Assembly (NCBI GenBank): GCA_017652545.1
Contig: JAGCAV010000333.1
Coordinates: 1-11,805 of the forward strand
DNA length: 11,805 nucleotides
Origin: Lachnospiraceae bacterium
Lineage (GTDB): Bacteria; Bacillota_A; Clostridia; Lachnospirales; Lachnospiraceae
Direction of reading: 5' to 3'
The notes beneath the pieces were generated by a model. It searched no databases and had not been told where the DNA came from. It saw nothing but the letters and a program-made list of their open reading frames with translations. How positions within the stretch are numbered: the stretch's first letter is position 1; each line of letters begins with the position of its first letter. Below, one piece after another: positions 6,918-11,805 of the stretch. Made by a program: the position numbers and the translations under genes.

Positions 6918-7627
6918 TGGCGGAAACCATTTTAAAGATAACTGACCTGCATGCGGCTTACGGCGGGATCCGGGCGCTTGACGGTGTATCGATGGAAGTT
7001 GAAAAGGGCAGGGTCGTCGCGGTGCTCGGCGCCAACGGAGCAGGAAAATCCACCCTTCTCAAATGTCTTTCCGGTGAACATAAGATCATCGGGGGCAGTG
7101 TCATCTTCGACGGAGAACCGCTCCCGGCCAAATCCCATAACATCGTTCAGAAAGGCATGGTGATCGTGCCGGAGGGGCGTCAGATCTTTTACCGGCTGAC
7201 CGTGTATGACAACCTGATGATCGGATGCTGTCAGCGGAATGACCAGGACGGCATCAGACAGGACCTGGAGATGGTCTATGAGATGTTTCCAAGGCTGAAA
7301 GAGAGAACCTCCCAGTTCGGAGGTACGCTCTCCGGCGGTGAGCAGCAGATGCTGGCGATCGCAAGGGGACTGATGGCCAGGCCCAAGCTTCTGATGCTGG
7401 ATGAGCCCAGCCTGGGACTTGCACCGATCATTGTGACCCAGATCATGGAGACGCTGCGCAAGATCGCGAATGATGGGACGACGATCCTGCTGATCGAACA
7501 GAACGCAAAGAAAGCCCTGTCGATCGCAGACCGTGCGTATGTCATGAACGTCGGCCATGTCGTCATGGAGGGAAGTGGAAAAGAGCTGCTTGAGAATGAG
7601 CAGTTGATGGAAGCGTACCTGGGATAG
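6917..7627 (+). CDS. livF: Branched-chain amino-acid ABC transporter ATPase LivF
   Basis: This 236-residue ABC ATPase is the partner of LivG. It has Walker A GANGAGKST (38-46), the classical signature LSGGEQQMLAIARGL (138-152), and Walker B LLMLDEPSLGLAP (158-170). The usual H-loop His is Gln (LLIEQN, Q195), which is normal for LivF proteins. VIVPEGRQIFYRLTVYDNL (82-100) is also typical. Its start codon shares one base with the livG stop (TAATG), with GGGAGGTG at 6902-6909 as ribosome binding site. It is the last transporter subunit. No terminator is seen in the 51 nt before the dehydrogenase gene, so that gene is probably on the same transcript. Confidence 0.95.
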   Translation: MAETILKITDLHAAYGGIRALDGVSMEVEKGRVVAVLGANGAGKSTLLKCLSGEHKIIGGSVIFDGEPLPAKSHNIVQKGMVIVPEGRQIFYRLTVYDNLMIGCCQRNDQDGIRQDLEMVYEMFPRLKERTSQFGGTLSGGEQQMLAIARGLMARPKLLMLDEPSLGLAPIIVTQIMETLRKIANDGTTILLIEQNAKKALSIADRAYVMNVGHVVMEGSGKELLENEQLMEAYLG

Positions 7628-7678
7628 TCTGAAGAGTAAAGTTTGAAGCGTGAAGTTTTTTCAAGGAGTGTACACCAG

Positions 7679-8737
7679 ATGAGGGCAGCTGTTTGGCACG
7701 GACATAAAGATGTACGAATTGAGGAAAGACCGGTCCCGGTTCCGAAAGAGGGGGAAGTACTGGTCCGGGTTGACTGGGCAGGCATTTGCGGAACAGACCG
7801 TCACGAATATGAAGGACCGAATTTTATCCCGGTTGAGAGACCTCACCGGTTGACAGGACGGACTGCACCGCTTATTATCGGACATGAATTTTCGGGGCGG
7901 ATCGAAAAGCTTGGCGAACATGTCATAGGCTGGCAGGTCGGAGACCGGGTGACGGCAAACGGAAGCCTGTCCTGCGGAAAATGTGAGGCATGCCTCTCCG
8001 GACGGTACAACATCTGCCGGAAACTCGGTTTTCTCGGCGTTGGTGATGACGGTGCCTTTGCGGAATATGTGACAGTGGAGGCGTCAAGGCTGTTTGCCAT
8101 ACCTGAGGGTATTTCGCAGCGGGAAGCCGCCGTGGCGGAGCCGCTGGCCTGCGGGATCCATGCGACGAATCTTCTCGGAGATGTCAGCGGTAAGGATGTG
8201 GTCGTGATCGGGCCGGGTATCATCGGCCTGTCCGCTTTTTTCGGCGCCAGGTATGCCGGTGCAGGCAGGATCCTGGTTTCAGGTATCGGTGACTATCGCA
8301 GAGAACTGATCGAAAAATACGGAGGCACGTACGTCGACGCTTCACAGGAAGACCTGATTTCGGTTGTTGAGAAGTGGTCCGACGGAAATCTGGCCGACGT
8401 TGTCTATGAATGCATCGGCTCCGGAGCGACTCTGGATCAGGCGATCCGGATCAGCAAACCGGGCGGAAGACTCATGATCATGGGTGTGTTCGGAAAGAAG
8501 CCGGTGATCGATATGAACACCCTGCAGGAGGCGGAGCGTGTGCTCTACACCAGCCAGGCACATGTGGATGAGATCGCCACAGCGCTGCAGTATATCAGGG
8601 AAGGCAGGATCAATGCAGATGAACTGATCACCCGGGAAGTGACACTTGATACGCTGGTCGAGGACGGGTTTGAGTATCTGATCGCCCACGGACCGGAGCA
8701 GATCAAGGTCCTGATCCGGATCGGTGGGGAAGCCTGA
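7679..8737 (+). CDS. Zinc-dependent medium-chain alcohol/polyol dehydrogenase (butanediol dehydrogenase-like)
   Basis: This 352-residue MDR enzyme would oxidise an alcohol or reduce a ketone with NAD(P)(H) in the cytoplasm. Catalytic zinc ligands are C37 (GICGTDRHEYEGP), H69-E70 (IIGHEFSG) and E154 (AEPLACG). The structural zinc site is C99, C102, C105 and C113 (CGKCEACLSGRYNIC). The Rossmann motif is IGPGIIG (177-183). The N-terminal run GICGTDxHEY plus FIPVERPHRLTGRTAP most resembles (R,R)-2,3-butanediol/sorbitol-type dehydrogenases, but the substrate is not determined. The position that usually holds Asp/Glu at the end of the second beta strand appears to be G202 (LVSGIGDYRR), so cofactor preference is uncertain. 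The ATG at 7679 is preceded by AAGGAG (7663-7668). An in-frame TTG at 7643 is less likely. The gene lies downstream of livF without a terminator. Confidence 0.88.
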   Translation: MRAAVWHGHKDVRIEERPVPVPKEGEVLVRVDWAGICGTDRHEYEGPNFIPVERPHRLTGRTAPLIIGHEFSGRIEKLGEHVIGWQVGDRVTANGSLSCGKCEACLSGRYNICRKLGFLGVGDDGAFAEYVTVEASRLFAIPEGISQREAAVAEPLACGIHATNLLGDVSGKDVVVIGPGIIGLSAFFGARYAGAGRILVSGIGDYRRELIEKYGGTYVDASQEDLISVVEKWSDGNLADVVYECIGSGATLDQAIRISKPGGRLMIMGVFGKKPVIDMNTLQEAERVLYTSQAHVDEIATALQYIREGRINADELITREVTLDTLVEDGFEYLIAHGPEQIKVLIRIGGEA

Positions 8738-8744
8738 AACAGCA

Positions 8745-8790
8745 GATGATACGATGTACGGGCTGAAATACCTTCGGTTTCGGCATCATC
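8745..8790 (+). other. Possible RNA hairpin in the luxS leader
   Basis: GCTGAAA (8762-8768) can pair with TTTCGGC (8778-8784), including one G-U pair, across CC-TTC-GG. Outer arms GATGAT (8745-8750) and ATCATC (8785-8790) are also complementary. The apex contains CTTCGG, the sequence of a stable UUCG tetraloop. It ends about 20 nt before the AAGGAG ribosome binding site of luxS. No T-run follows directly, so it is a poor terminator. No known riboswitch class is recognised. Confidence 0.4.
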
Positions 8791-8823
8791 ATATACAGTC
8801 ATTATTTTAAAAGGAGACATATT

Positions 8824-9291
8824 ATGAAGAGAATTCCGAGTTTTTCTATTGACCACACAAGGCTTGCAAAAGGCCTGTATCTGTCCAGGCAGGATGATGA
8901 TGTGAAGACATGGGATGTCCGGATCAAGGAGCCGAATCACGGCGATTACCTGACCACCGCTGTCAGCCATACCATCGAGCATCTGTTTGCAACTTATGCC
9001 AGAAACAGCAAGTATCAGGACAGCATTATCTACATCGGCCCGATGGGATGCCGTACCGGCTGCTATTTCCTGACAAGAGGCCTGACCAATGCCGAGGTTC
9101 TGGACTGTGTACTCAAATCCTTTGAATTCATGGCGACCTATGACGGAGAGATCCCCGGTGCGAAGGAAGAAGAGTGCGGCAATTACCGCGATCATGACCT
9201 GAAGGGCTGCAACGTGGAAGCTGCAAAATACGTGGAAGTTCTGAAAACGCTGACACCCGATGATATGCAGTATTCTTATTATCTGGACTGA
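8824..9291 (+). CDS. luxS: S-ribosylhomocysteine lyase (AI-2 synthase) LuxS
   Basis: This 155-residue protein is a full-length LuxS. It cleaves S-ribosylhomocysteine to homocysteine and 4,5-dihydroxy-2,3-pentanedione, the precursor of the AI-2 signal, in the activated methyl cycle. The metal site is H49-x3-H53 (SHTIEHLF) with C118 (EECGNY). E52 is the likely general base and C80 (MGCRTGCYF) the catalytic Cys. The start MKRIPSFSIDHTRL is typical, and AAGGAG at 8811-8816 is 7 nt before the ATG. No Pfs/MTA nucleosidase gene is in the window. The 86-nt gap upstream shows a possible hairpin but no good promoter, so it may be read from the dehydrogenase side or from a promoter I cannot see. The next gene is 33 nt downstream. 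Confidence 0.97.
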   Translation: MKRIPSFSIDHTRLAKGLYLSRQDDDVKTWDVRIKEPNHGDYLTTAVSHTIEHLFATYARNSKYQDSIIYIGPMGCRTGCYFLTRGLTNAEVLDCVLKSFEFMATYDGEIPGAKEEECGNYRDHDLKGCNVEAAKYVEVLKTLTPDDMQYSYYLD

Positions 9292-9324
9292 TCAGCTGAA
9301 CGGACACATCTTAATCGGAGCATT

Positions 9325-10110
9325 ATGAAATTAAGAAGATTGATGACAGGCAAGTGCATCCTAGCGGGTGCACTTATGCTGTTTATACAGACGATATATG
9401 CACCCGGGATGTCCGGCGGGACAGCCATGGCGGGTGAGATCATTGTCGGCATCGGCTCAAAGACAGAAAGCAAAAGCCCTGAAACAGTGCAGGAGACATC
9501 AGCCGGAACTGAGCAGCCCGGTCCGGAGGACGGCGCCGAGGATGCCTATACAGAAAACGACTGGCGCCTGATCCTGGTCAATGCAACGCATCCCATTCCG
9601 GAAGACTATGCCATTCCCGAACTGACGCAGCTGCAGAACGACAACAGCGTTGACAGCAGGATCTATCCTGCCCTGCAGGAGATGTTTGACGACGCCAGAG
9701 AACAGGGGATCTACCCGTATATTACGTCATCCTTCCGGACAATGGAAAAGCAGCAGCAGCTGATGGATGACAAGATCAGTGAGTACACCGCATCGGGATA
9801 TTCTACGGAGGATGCGACAAAAATGGCTGAGGAATGGGTCGCCATTCCCGGAACCAGTGAGCATCAGCTGGGATTATCCGTTGATATTTCCTCTGACCCC
9901 TCTTCAGGCCAGGATCCGGGGAGCGTCTGGTACTGGCTGAAACTGTACTGCTGGGATTATGGGTTCATCATCCGGTACCCGGAAGATAAGACTGAGATTA
10001 CTGGAATCATCAATGAACCCTGGCATTTCCGATACGTTGGAAAAGATGCGGCGCTGGAGATGAAGGAGAGCGGGCAGTGCCTTGAGGAGTATCTGGGGCT
10101 GACATCCTGA
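9325..10110 (+). CDS. D-alanyl-D-alanine carboxypeptidase, VanY/M15B family, exported
   Basis: This 261-residue protein has an N-terminal signal or membrane anchor (about 9-27, after KLRRLMTGK), an acidic Glu/Ser/Pro-rich linker (about 45-78), and a VanY-type zinc peptidase domain. Motifs are ITSSFRTMEKQQ (133-144), PGTSEHQLGLSVDIS (175-189), with H180 and D187 as likely zinc ligands, and NEPWHFRYVG (230-239), with E231 as the likely base and H234 as the third ligand. Members trim the terminal D-Ala from peptidoglycan stem peptides outside the membrane. A VanY alone does not imply glycopeptide resistance, and no other van gene is seen. GGAG lies only 4 nt before the ATG, so translation may be modest. 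It is 33 nt after luxS and probably co-transcribed with it. Confidence 0.9.
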   Translation: MKLRRLMTGKCILAGALMLFIQTIYAPGMSGGTAMAGEIIVGIGSKTESKSPETVQETSAGTEQPGPEDGAEDAYTENDWRLILVNATHPIPEDYAIPELTQLQNDNSVDSRIYPALQEMFDDAREQGIYPYITSSFRTMEKQQQLMDDKISEYTASGYSTEDATKMAEEWVAIPGTSEHQLGLSVDISSDPSSGQDPGSVWYWLKLYCWDYGFIIRYPEDKTEITGIINEPWHFRYVGKDAALEMKESGQCLEEYLGLTS

Positions 10111-10132
10111 GCATACGGACGGAAGACGTTTC

Positions 10133-10146
10133 CGAACAATTGTGCG
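10133..10146. promoter_or_regulatory. Upstream, imperfect LexA (SOS) box
   Basis: CGAACAATTGTGCG matches the CGAAC-N4-GTTCG pattern except for one half-site change (GTGCG). It directly abuts the better box at 10147-10160, with centres 14 bp apart. It also overlaps the right arm of a weak CGGAA/TTCCG hairpin (10120-10134) after the vanY-like gene. Confidence 0.5.
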
Positions 10147-10160
10147 TGAACATTCGTTCG
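10147..10160. promoter_or_regulatory. LexA (SOS) box upstream of lexA
   Basis: TGAACATTCGTTCG contains GAAC-N4-GTTC, the core of the Gram-positive LexA operator (Bacillus consensus CGAAC-N4-GTTCG), with only the first base off. It ends 7 nt before the lexA -35, a position consistent with autorepression. Confidence 0.82.
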
Positions 10161-10167
10161 AATTTTG

Positions 10168-10196
10168 TTGCAACATCCGGTGTGCTGTGCTATAAT
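10168..10196 (+). promoter_or_regulatory. Promoter of lexA, with extended -10
   Basis: TTGCAA (10168-10173), a 17-nt spacer and TATAAT (10191-10196), with TGC just before the -10 making it an extended -10. The transcript would start near 10203, leaving a leader of about 85 nt with no clear ribosome binding site of its own. Confidence 0.85.
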
Positions 10197-10288
10197 TCAT
10201 GTGAAGGTGTGTCGGCATCTTCGCGGGTTTTTACGGCGGAAAATGCTCAGGACCGGGCGGATGCACGGAATAGATGGGATGGGATACT

Positions 10289-10906
10289 ATGGCATACGGG
10301 AAGATTTCAAAAAAACAGGAAGAGATCCTGAACTATATGAAGAACACGATCCTGAACCGGGGCTTCCCCCCTACGGTGAGAGAGATCGGTGAAGCAGTCA
10401 GGCTTAAATCCAGTTCATCGGTACATGCGCATCTGGATACGCTTGAGAAAAACGGCTATATCAGAAGGGATCCGACAAAGCCCAGAGCGATCGAGATCCT
10501 GGATGAAAACTTCAATATGACCAGAAGGGAAGTCGTCAATGTGCCTATGGTTGGCCGCGTGGCAGCCGGAGAACCGATCCTGGCGGTTGAAAACATTGAA
10601 AGCTACTTTCCGATCCCGGCGGAGTTCATGCCCAATGAACAGTCCTTTATGCTGAAGGTCAAAGGGGAATCAATGATCAACGCAGGCATCCTGGACGGAG
10701 ACCAGGTGCTGGTCAGACAGACGAATTCAGCCAGCAACGGGGACATGGTTGTCGCCCTGATCGACGACGGCGCGACTGTCAAAACATACTATCGGGAGGA
10801 AGGCCATATCAGACTTCAGCCTGAGAACGACACAATGGATCCGATCATTGTTGAGGGAGACGTCAGGATTCTTGGAAAGGTGTTCGGTGTGTTCAGGTTT
10901 TTATGA
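10289..10906 (+). CDS. lexA: SOS-response repressor LexA
   Basis: This 205-residue protein represses DNA-damage genes and self-cleaves when stimulated by RecA filaments. The N-terminal winged helix (about 1-70) has [20 protein letters not shown] (26-45) and [14 protein letters not shown]. The cleavage site is A93-G94 (RVAAGEP), and the catalytic dyad is S128 (KGESMINAG) and K165 (ATVKTYY) in the C-terminal peptidase domain. I prefer the ATG at 10289 ([10 protein letters not shown]) because it fits the family N-terminus. An in-frame ATG at 10274 would add five residues. Neither has a strong Shine-Dalgarno; GGGATGGGAT lies before the chosen start. Two adjacent LexA-box-like sites upstream indicate autoregulation. 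An Mrr-like gene follows 46 nt later with no terminator between. Confidence 0.97.
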   Translation: MAYGKISKKQEEILNYMKNTILNRGFPPTVREIGEAVRLKSSSSVHAHLDTLEKNGYIRRDPTKPRAIEILDENFNMTRREVVNVPMVGRVAAGEPILAVENIESYFPIPAEFMPNEQSFMLKVKGESMINAGILDGDQVLVRQTNSASNGDMVVALIDDGATVKTYYREEGHIRLQPENDTMDPIIVEGDVRILGKVFGVFRFL

Positions 10907-10952
10907 CGGATCCCCGCGGTGTGATCTGTGAATGCATCAGAGTTAGAGGACA

Positions 10953-11543
10953 ATGAATAAAAAGAAGCGTGATGACGGCATGTCCCTTCGCGGGGCTGTA
11001 CTGGTCTGTCTCCTGCTGATCATCTTCTGTACGGCTACAGTCATTCTGAATGAAGGGCTGGCAGCGAAGATCGGGCTGGGTTTTAACGCTGTTCTGGCCT
11101 TTGCGCTGCTGATCTGCCTCGTTCACTTTATCTGGAACCTGCTGTTTAACAGACTGATCAGAGGCCGGATCCCGGCGTTGAAAAAGATCGATGATATGGA
11201 CGGCGAGAGTTTCGAGGTGTTCTGTGCCGGCCTGCTGCGGAATATGGGCTTTTCCGACATTGCATTTACAAGAAAAAGCGCAGACCAGGGTACAGATCTG
11301 ATCGCCTGGAAAGATGATCTGCGATATGCCATTCAGTGCAAACGGTACGCTGCCCATGTCGGGAACAAGGCTGTTCAGGAAGCATTCGCCGGTAAGGTGC
11401 ATTATGACTGTGATGTGGCGGCTGTCATAACCAACAGCTATTTTACAGCTGCCGCGAGGACGCTTGCCGAAACAACGGGCGTACAGCTCTGGGACAGGGA
11501 TTTTCTGAAGACACATACCACATATTTTCCGGCAAAACTGTAA
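10953..11543 (+). CDS. Membrane-anchored Mrr-like restriction endonuclease-fold protein
   Basis: This 196-residue protein has two predicted membrane helices (about 12-32 and 43-66) and then an Mrr_cat-type PD-(D/E)xK nuclease domain in the cytoplasm (about 78-185). The active-site pattern is complete: E88 (ESFEVFC), D115 (QGTDLIAW) and Q128-x-K130 (AIQCKRY). Further family marks are HVGNKAVQEAFAGK (135-148), AVITNSYFTAAARTLAE (157-173) and LWDRDFL. Proteins of this kind are predicted DNA endonucleases, often against modified DNA; the target here is unknown. It follows lexA by 46 nt without a terminator and ends in one, so it is likely SOS-induced. The ribosome binding site (AGAGGA) sits only about 3 nt from the ATG. 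An alternative ATG at 10980 would remove nine residues. Confidence 0.85.
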   Translation: MNKKKRDDGMSLRGAVLVCLLLIIFCTATVILNEGLAAKIGLGFNAVLAFALLICLVHFIWNLLFNRLIRGRIPALKKIDDMDGESFEVFCAGLLRNMGFSDIAFTRKSADQGTDLIAWKDDLRYAIQCKRYAAHVGNKAVQEAFAGKVHYDCDVAAVITNSYFTAAARTLAETTGVQLWDRDFLKTHTTYFPAKL

Positions 11544-11572
11544 GAGCATCCAGGAATGGATGTTCTTTTTTT
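11542..11572 (+). terminator. Rho-independent terminator after the lexA-Mrr unit
   Basis: AAGAGCATCC (11542-11551), loop AGGAAT, and GGATGTTCTT (11558-11567) form a 10-bp stem with one G-U pair, running into a seven-T tract (11566-11572). The left arm begins inside the TAA stop codon of the nuclease gene, and the -35 of the next promoter begins 4 nt after the T-tract. Confidence 0.92.
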
Positions 11573-11575
11573 GAC

Positions 11576-11604
11576 TTGACATATACCCCATAGGGGTATA
11601 TATT
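11576..11604 (+). promoter_or_regulatory. Sigma-A promoter for the right-edge gene(s), with operator inside the spacer
   Basis: TTGACA (11576-11581), a 17-nt spacer and TATATT (11599-11604). Operator 1 (11583-11599) fills the spacer almost exactly, so a bound repressor would block polymerase. The transcript would start near 11611, just before operator 2. Confidence 0.8.
11583..11599. promoter_or_regulatory. Operator 1: ATACCCC-ATA-GGGGTAT palindrome (CsoR/CstR-like)
   Basis: ATACCCCATAGGGGTAT is a perfect 7-3-7 inverted repeat, and the symmetry extends two more bases on each side (11581-11601). G/C tracts flanked by A/T in this form resemble operators of the CsoR/RcnR/CstR repressor family, which sense Cu(I), Ni/Co or persulfides. 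The family assignment is inference from operator shape. Confidence 0.75.
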
Positions 11605-11616
11605 CTTGTTGGAAAC

Positions 11617-11633
11617 ATACCCGTGGGGGGTAT
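11617..11633. promoter_or_regulatory. Operator 2: ATACCCG-TGG-GGGGTAT near-palindrome
   Basis: ATACCCGTGGGGGGTAT has the same 7-3-7 layout as operator 1 with one arm base changed (G for C). Its centre lies 34 bp downstream of operator 1, just after the predicted transcript start. Its G-run overlaps the only Shine-Dalgarno-like sequence before the ATG at 11641. Confidence 0.65.
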
Positions 11634-11640
11634 ATTTGAG

Positions 11641-11697
11641 ATGGAATATGACAGGGATTTTCTGAGATCTGCAGATGAAAGACAGGCGAGGTTATGA
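11641..11697 (+). CDS. Possible 18-codon leader ORF
   Basis: The ATG at 11641 opens a reading frame of 18 residues (MEYDRDFLRSADERQARL) that ends at TGA 11695-11697 and overlaps the next ATG by 4 nt (ATGA). A G-rich stretch (11625-11630) lies 10 nt upstream. It resembles no family I know. It could be a translationally coupled leader peptide or simply untranslated leader. Confidence 0.3.
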   Translation: MEYDRDFLRSADERQARL

Positions 11698-11805
11698 AAC
11701 AACAGCTGAACACGGAAAAAGAAGAAATGGATATCCGGAATGAACGGAAGGAACTGCAGGAAGAATGCGGACCGGTTCCGGCATGCTGCGCTTCACAGTC
11801 CAAAA
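11694..11805 (+). CDS. N-terminus of an unidentified charged, Cys-containing protein, cut by window edge
   Basis: The ATG at 11694 starts 37 codons running off the window. The first 24 residues are highly charged (rich in Glu, Lys, Arg), then C25 and C31-C32 occur in ECGPVPACCASQSK. There is no signal peptide. GAGG lies only 2 nt before the ATG; an internal ATG at 11727 is another possible start. Some CsoR-family repressors in Clostridia have a Cys-containing N-terminal extension before their helical core, and the operators upstream would fit an autoregulated member, but the diagnostic part is not in the window. Other metal- or sulfur-handling proteins are equally possible. Confidence 0.45.
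   Translation, partial: MKQQLNTEKEEMDIRNERKELQEECGPVPACCASQSK

Noticed and set aside
7110..7500. Missing H-loop His in LivF (Gln at 195)
   Set aside because: IEQN at this position is normal for LivF proteins, so it is not a sign of an inactive ATPase.
7643..7678. Upstream TTG start for the dehydrogenase
   Set aside because: The added residues do not fit the family N-terminus, and AAGGAG at 7663-7668 supports the ATG at 7679.
9325..10110. Vancomycin resistance locus suggested by the VanY-type protein
   Set aside because: No vanH, vanA-type ligase, vanX or VanRS genes are present; lone VanY-like carboxypeptidases are common cell-wall enzymes.
10120..10134. CGGAA/TTCCG hairpin after the VanY-like gene
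   Set aside because: A short stem with no T-run, and its right arm is part of the upstream LexA-like box; not called as a terminator.
1..11805. Mobile elements, CRISPR arrays, tRNA or rRNA genes
   Set aside because: No transposase, integrase, terminal inverted repeats, regular direct repeats or cloverleaf sequences were seen on either strand.

Overview
The window looks like chromosomal DNA from a GC-moderate Firmicute, most likely a Clostridia/Lachnospiraceae-type organism. This rests on YlmH, TmcAL and LuxS being present, a Gram-positive type LexA box of the GAAC-N4-GTTC form, strong AAGGAGG ribosome binding sites, and clean sigma-A promoters (TTGACA-17-TATAAT). The taxonomic call is inference; there is no rRNA or other marker here. 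No tRNA, rRNA, CRISPR array, insertion sequence or phage gene was seen.

Layout from left to right. (1) Positions 1-1062, minus strand: the N-terminal 354 codons of tmcAL, the tRNA(Met) cytidine acetate ligase, running off the left edge. (2) Divergent from it is ylmH (1158-1901), an S4-domain RNA-binding protein linked to the ribosome, then a PHP-family histidinol-phosphatase-like gene (1984-2808). (3) A perfect sigma-A promoter at 2870-2898 starts a complete branched-chain amino-acid type (LIV/HAAT) ABC importer: substrate-binding protein, an intrinsic terminator, then livH-livM-livG-livF packed with tiny gaps or overlaps, followed by a zinc medium-chain alcohol/polyol dehydrogenase (7679-8737). 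(4) luxS (8824-9291) and a VanY-type D,D-carboxypeptidase (9325-10110). (5) lexA (10289-10906), preceded by two abutting LexA-box-like sites and its own extended -10 promoter, with a membrane-anchored Mrr-like endonuclease gene 46 nt downstream. (6) At the right edge, a terminator is followed by a promoter that holds two 17-bp ATACCCx-NNN-GGGGTAT palindromes, the kind of operator bound by the CsoR/CstR family. It drives a short ORF and the start of a Cys-containing, charged protein cut by the window end.

How the parts work together. The LIV block encodes a full importer: extracytoplasmic binding protein, two permeases and two ATPases. The terminator after the binding-protein gene would give an excess of binding protein over the membrane complex. 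LuxS links to methionine/SAM recycling and AI-2 production. LexA with the downstream Mrr-like nuclease forms a probable SOS-controlled unit.

Most of the window is ordinary housekeeping and transport. The parts I would look at twice are the lexA-Mrr unit with tandem SOS boxes, the double CsoR/CstR-like operator, the apparently leaderless tmcAL transcript, and the substrate-binding protein that lacks a lipobox. I do not see a clearly undescribed multi-gene system.
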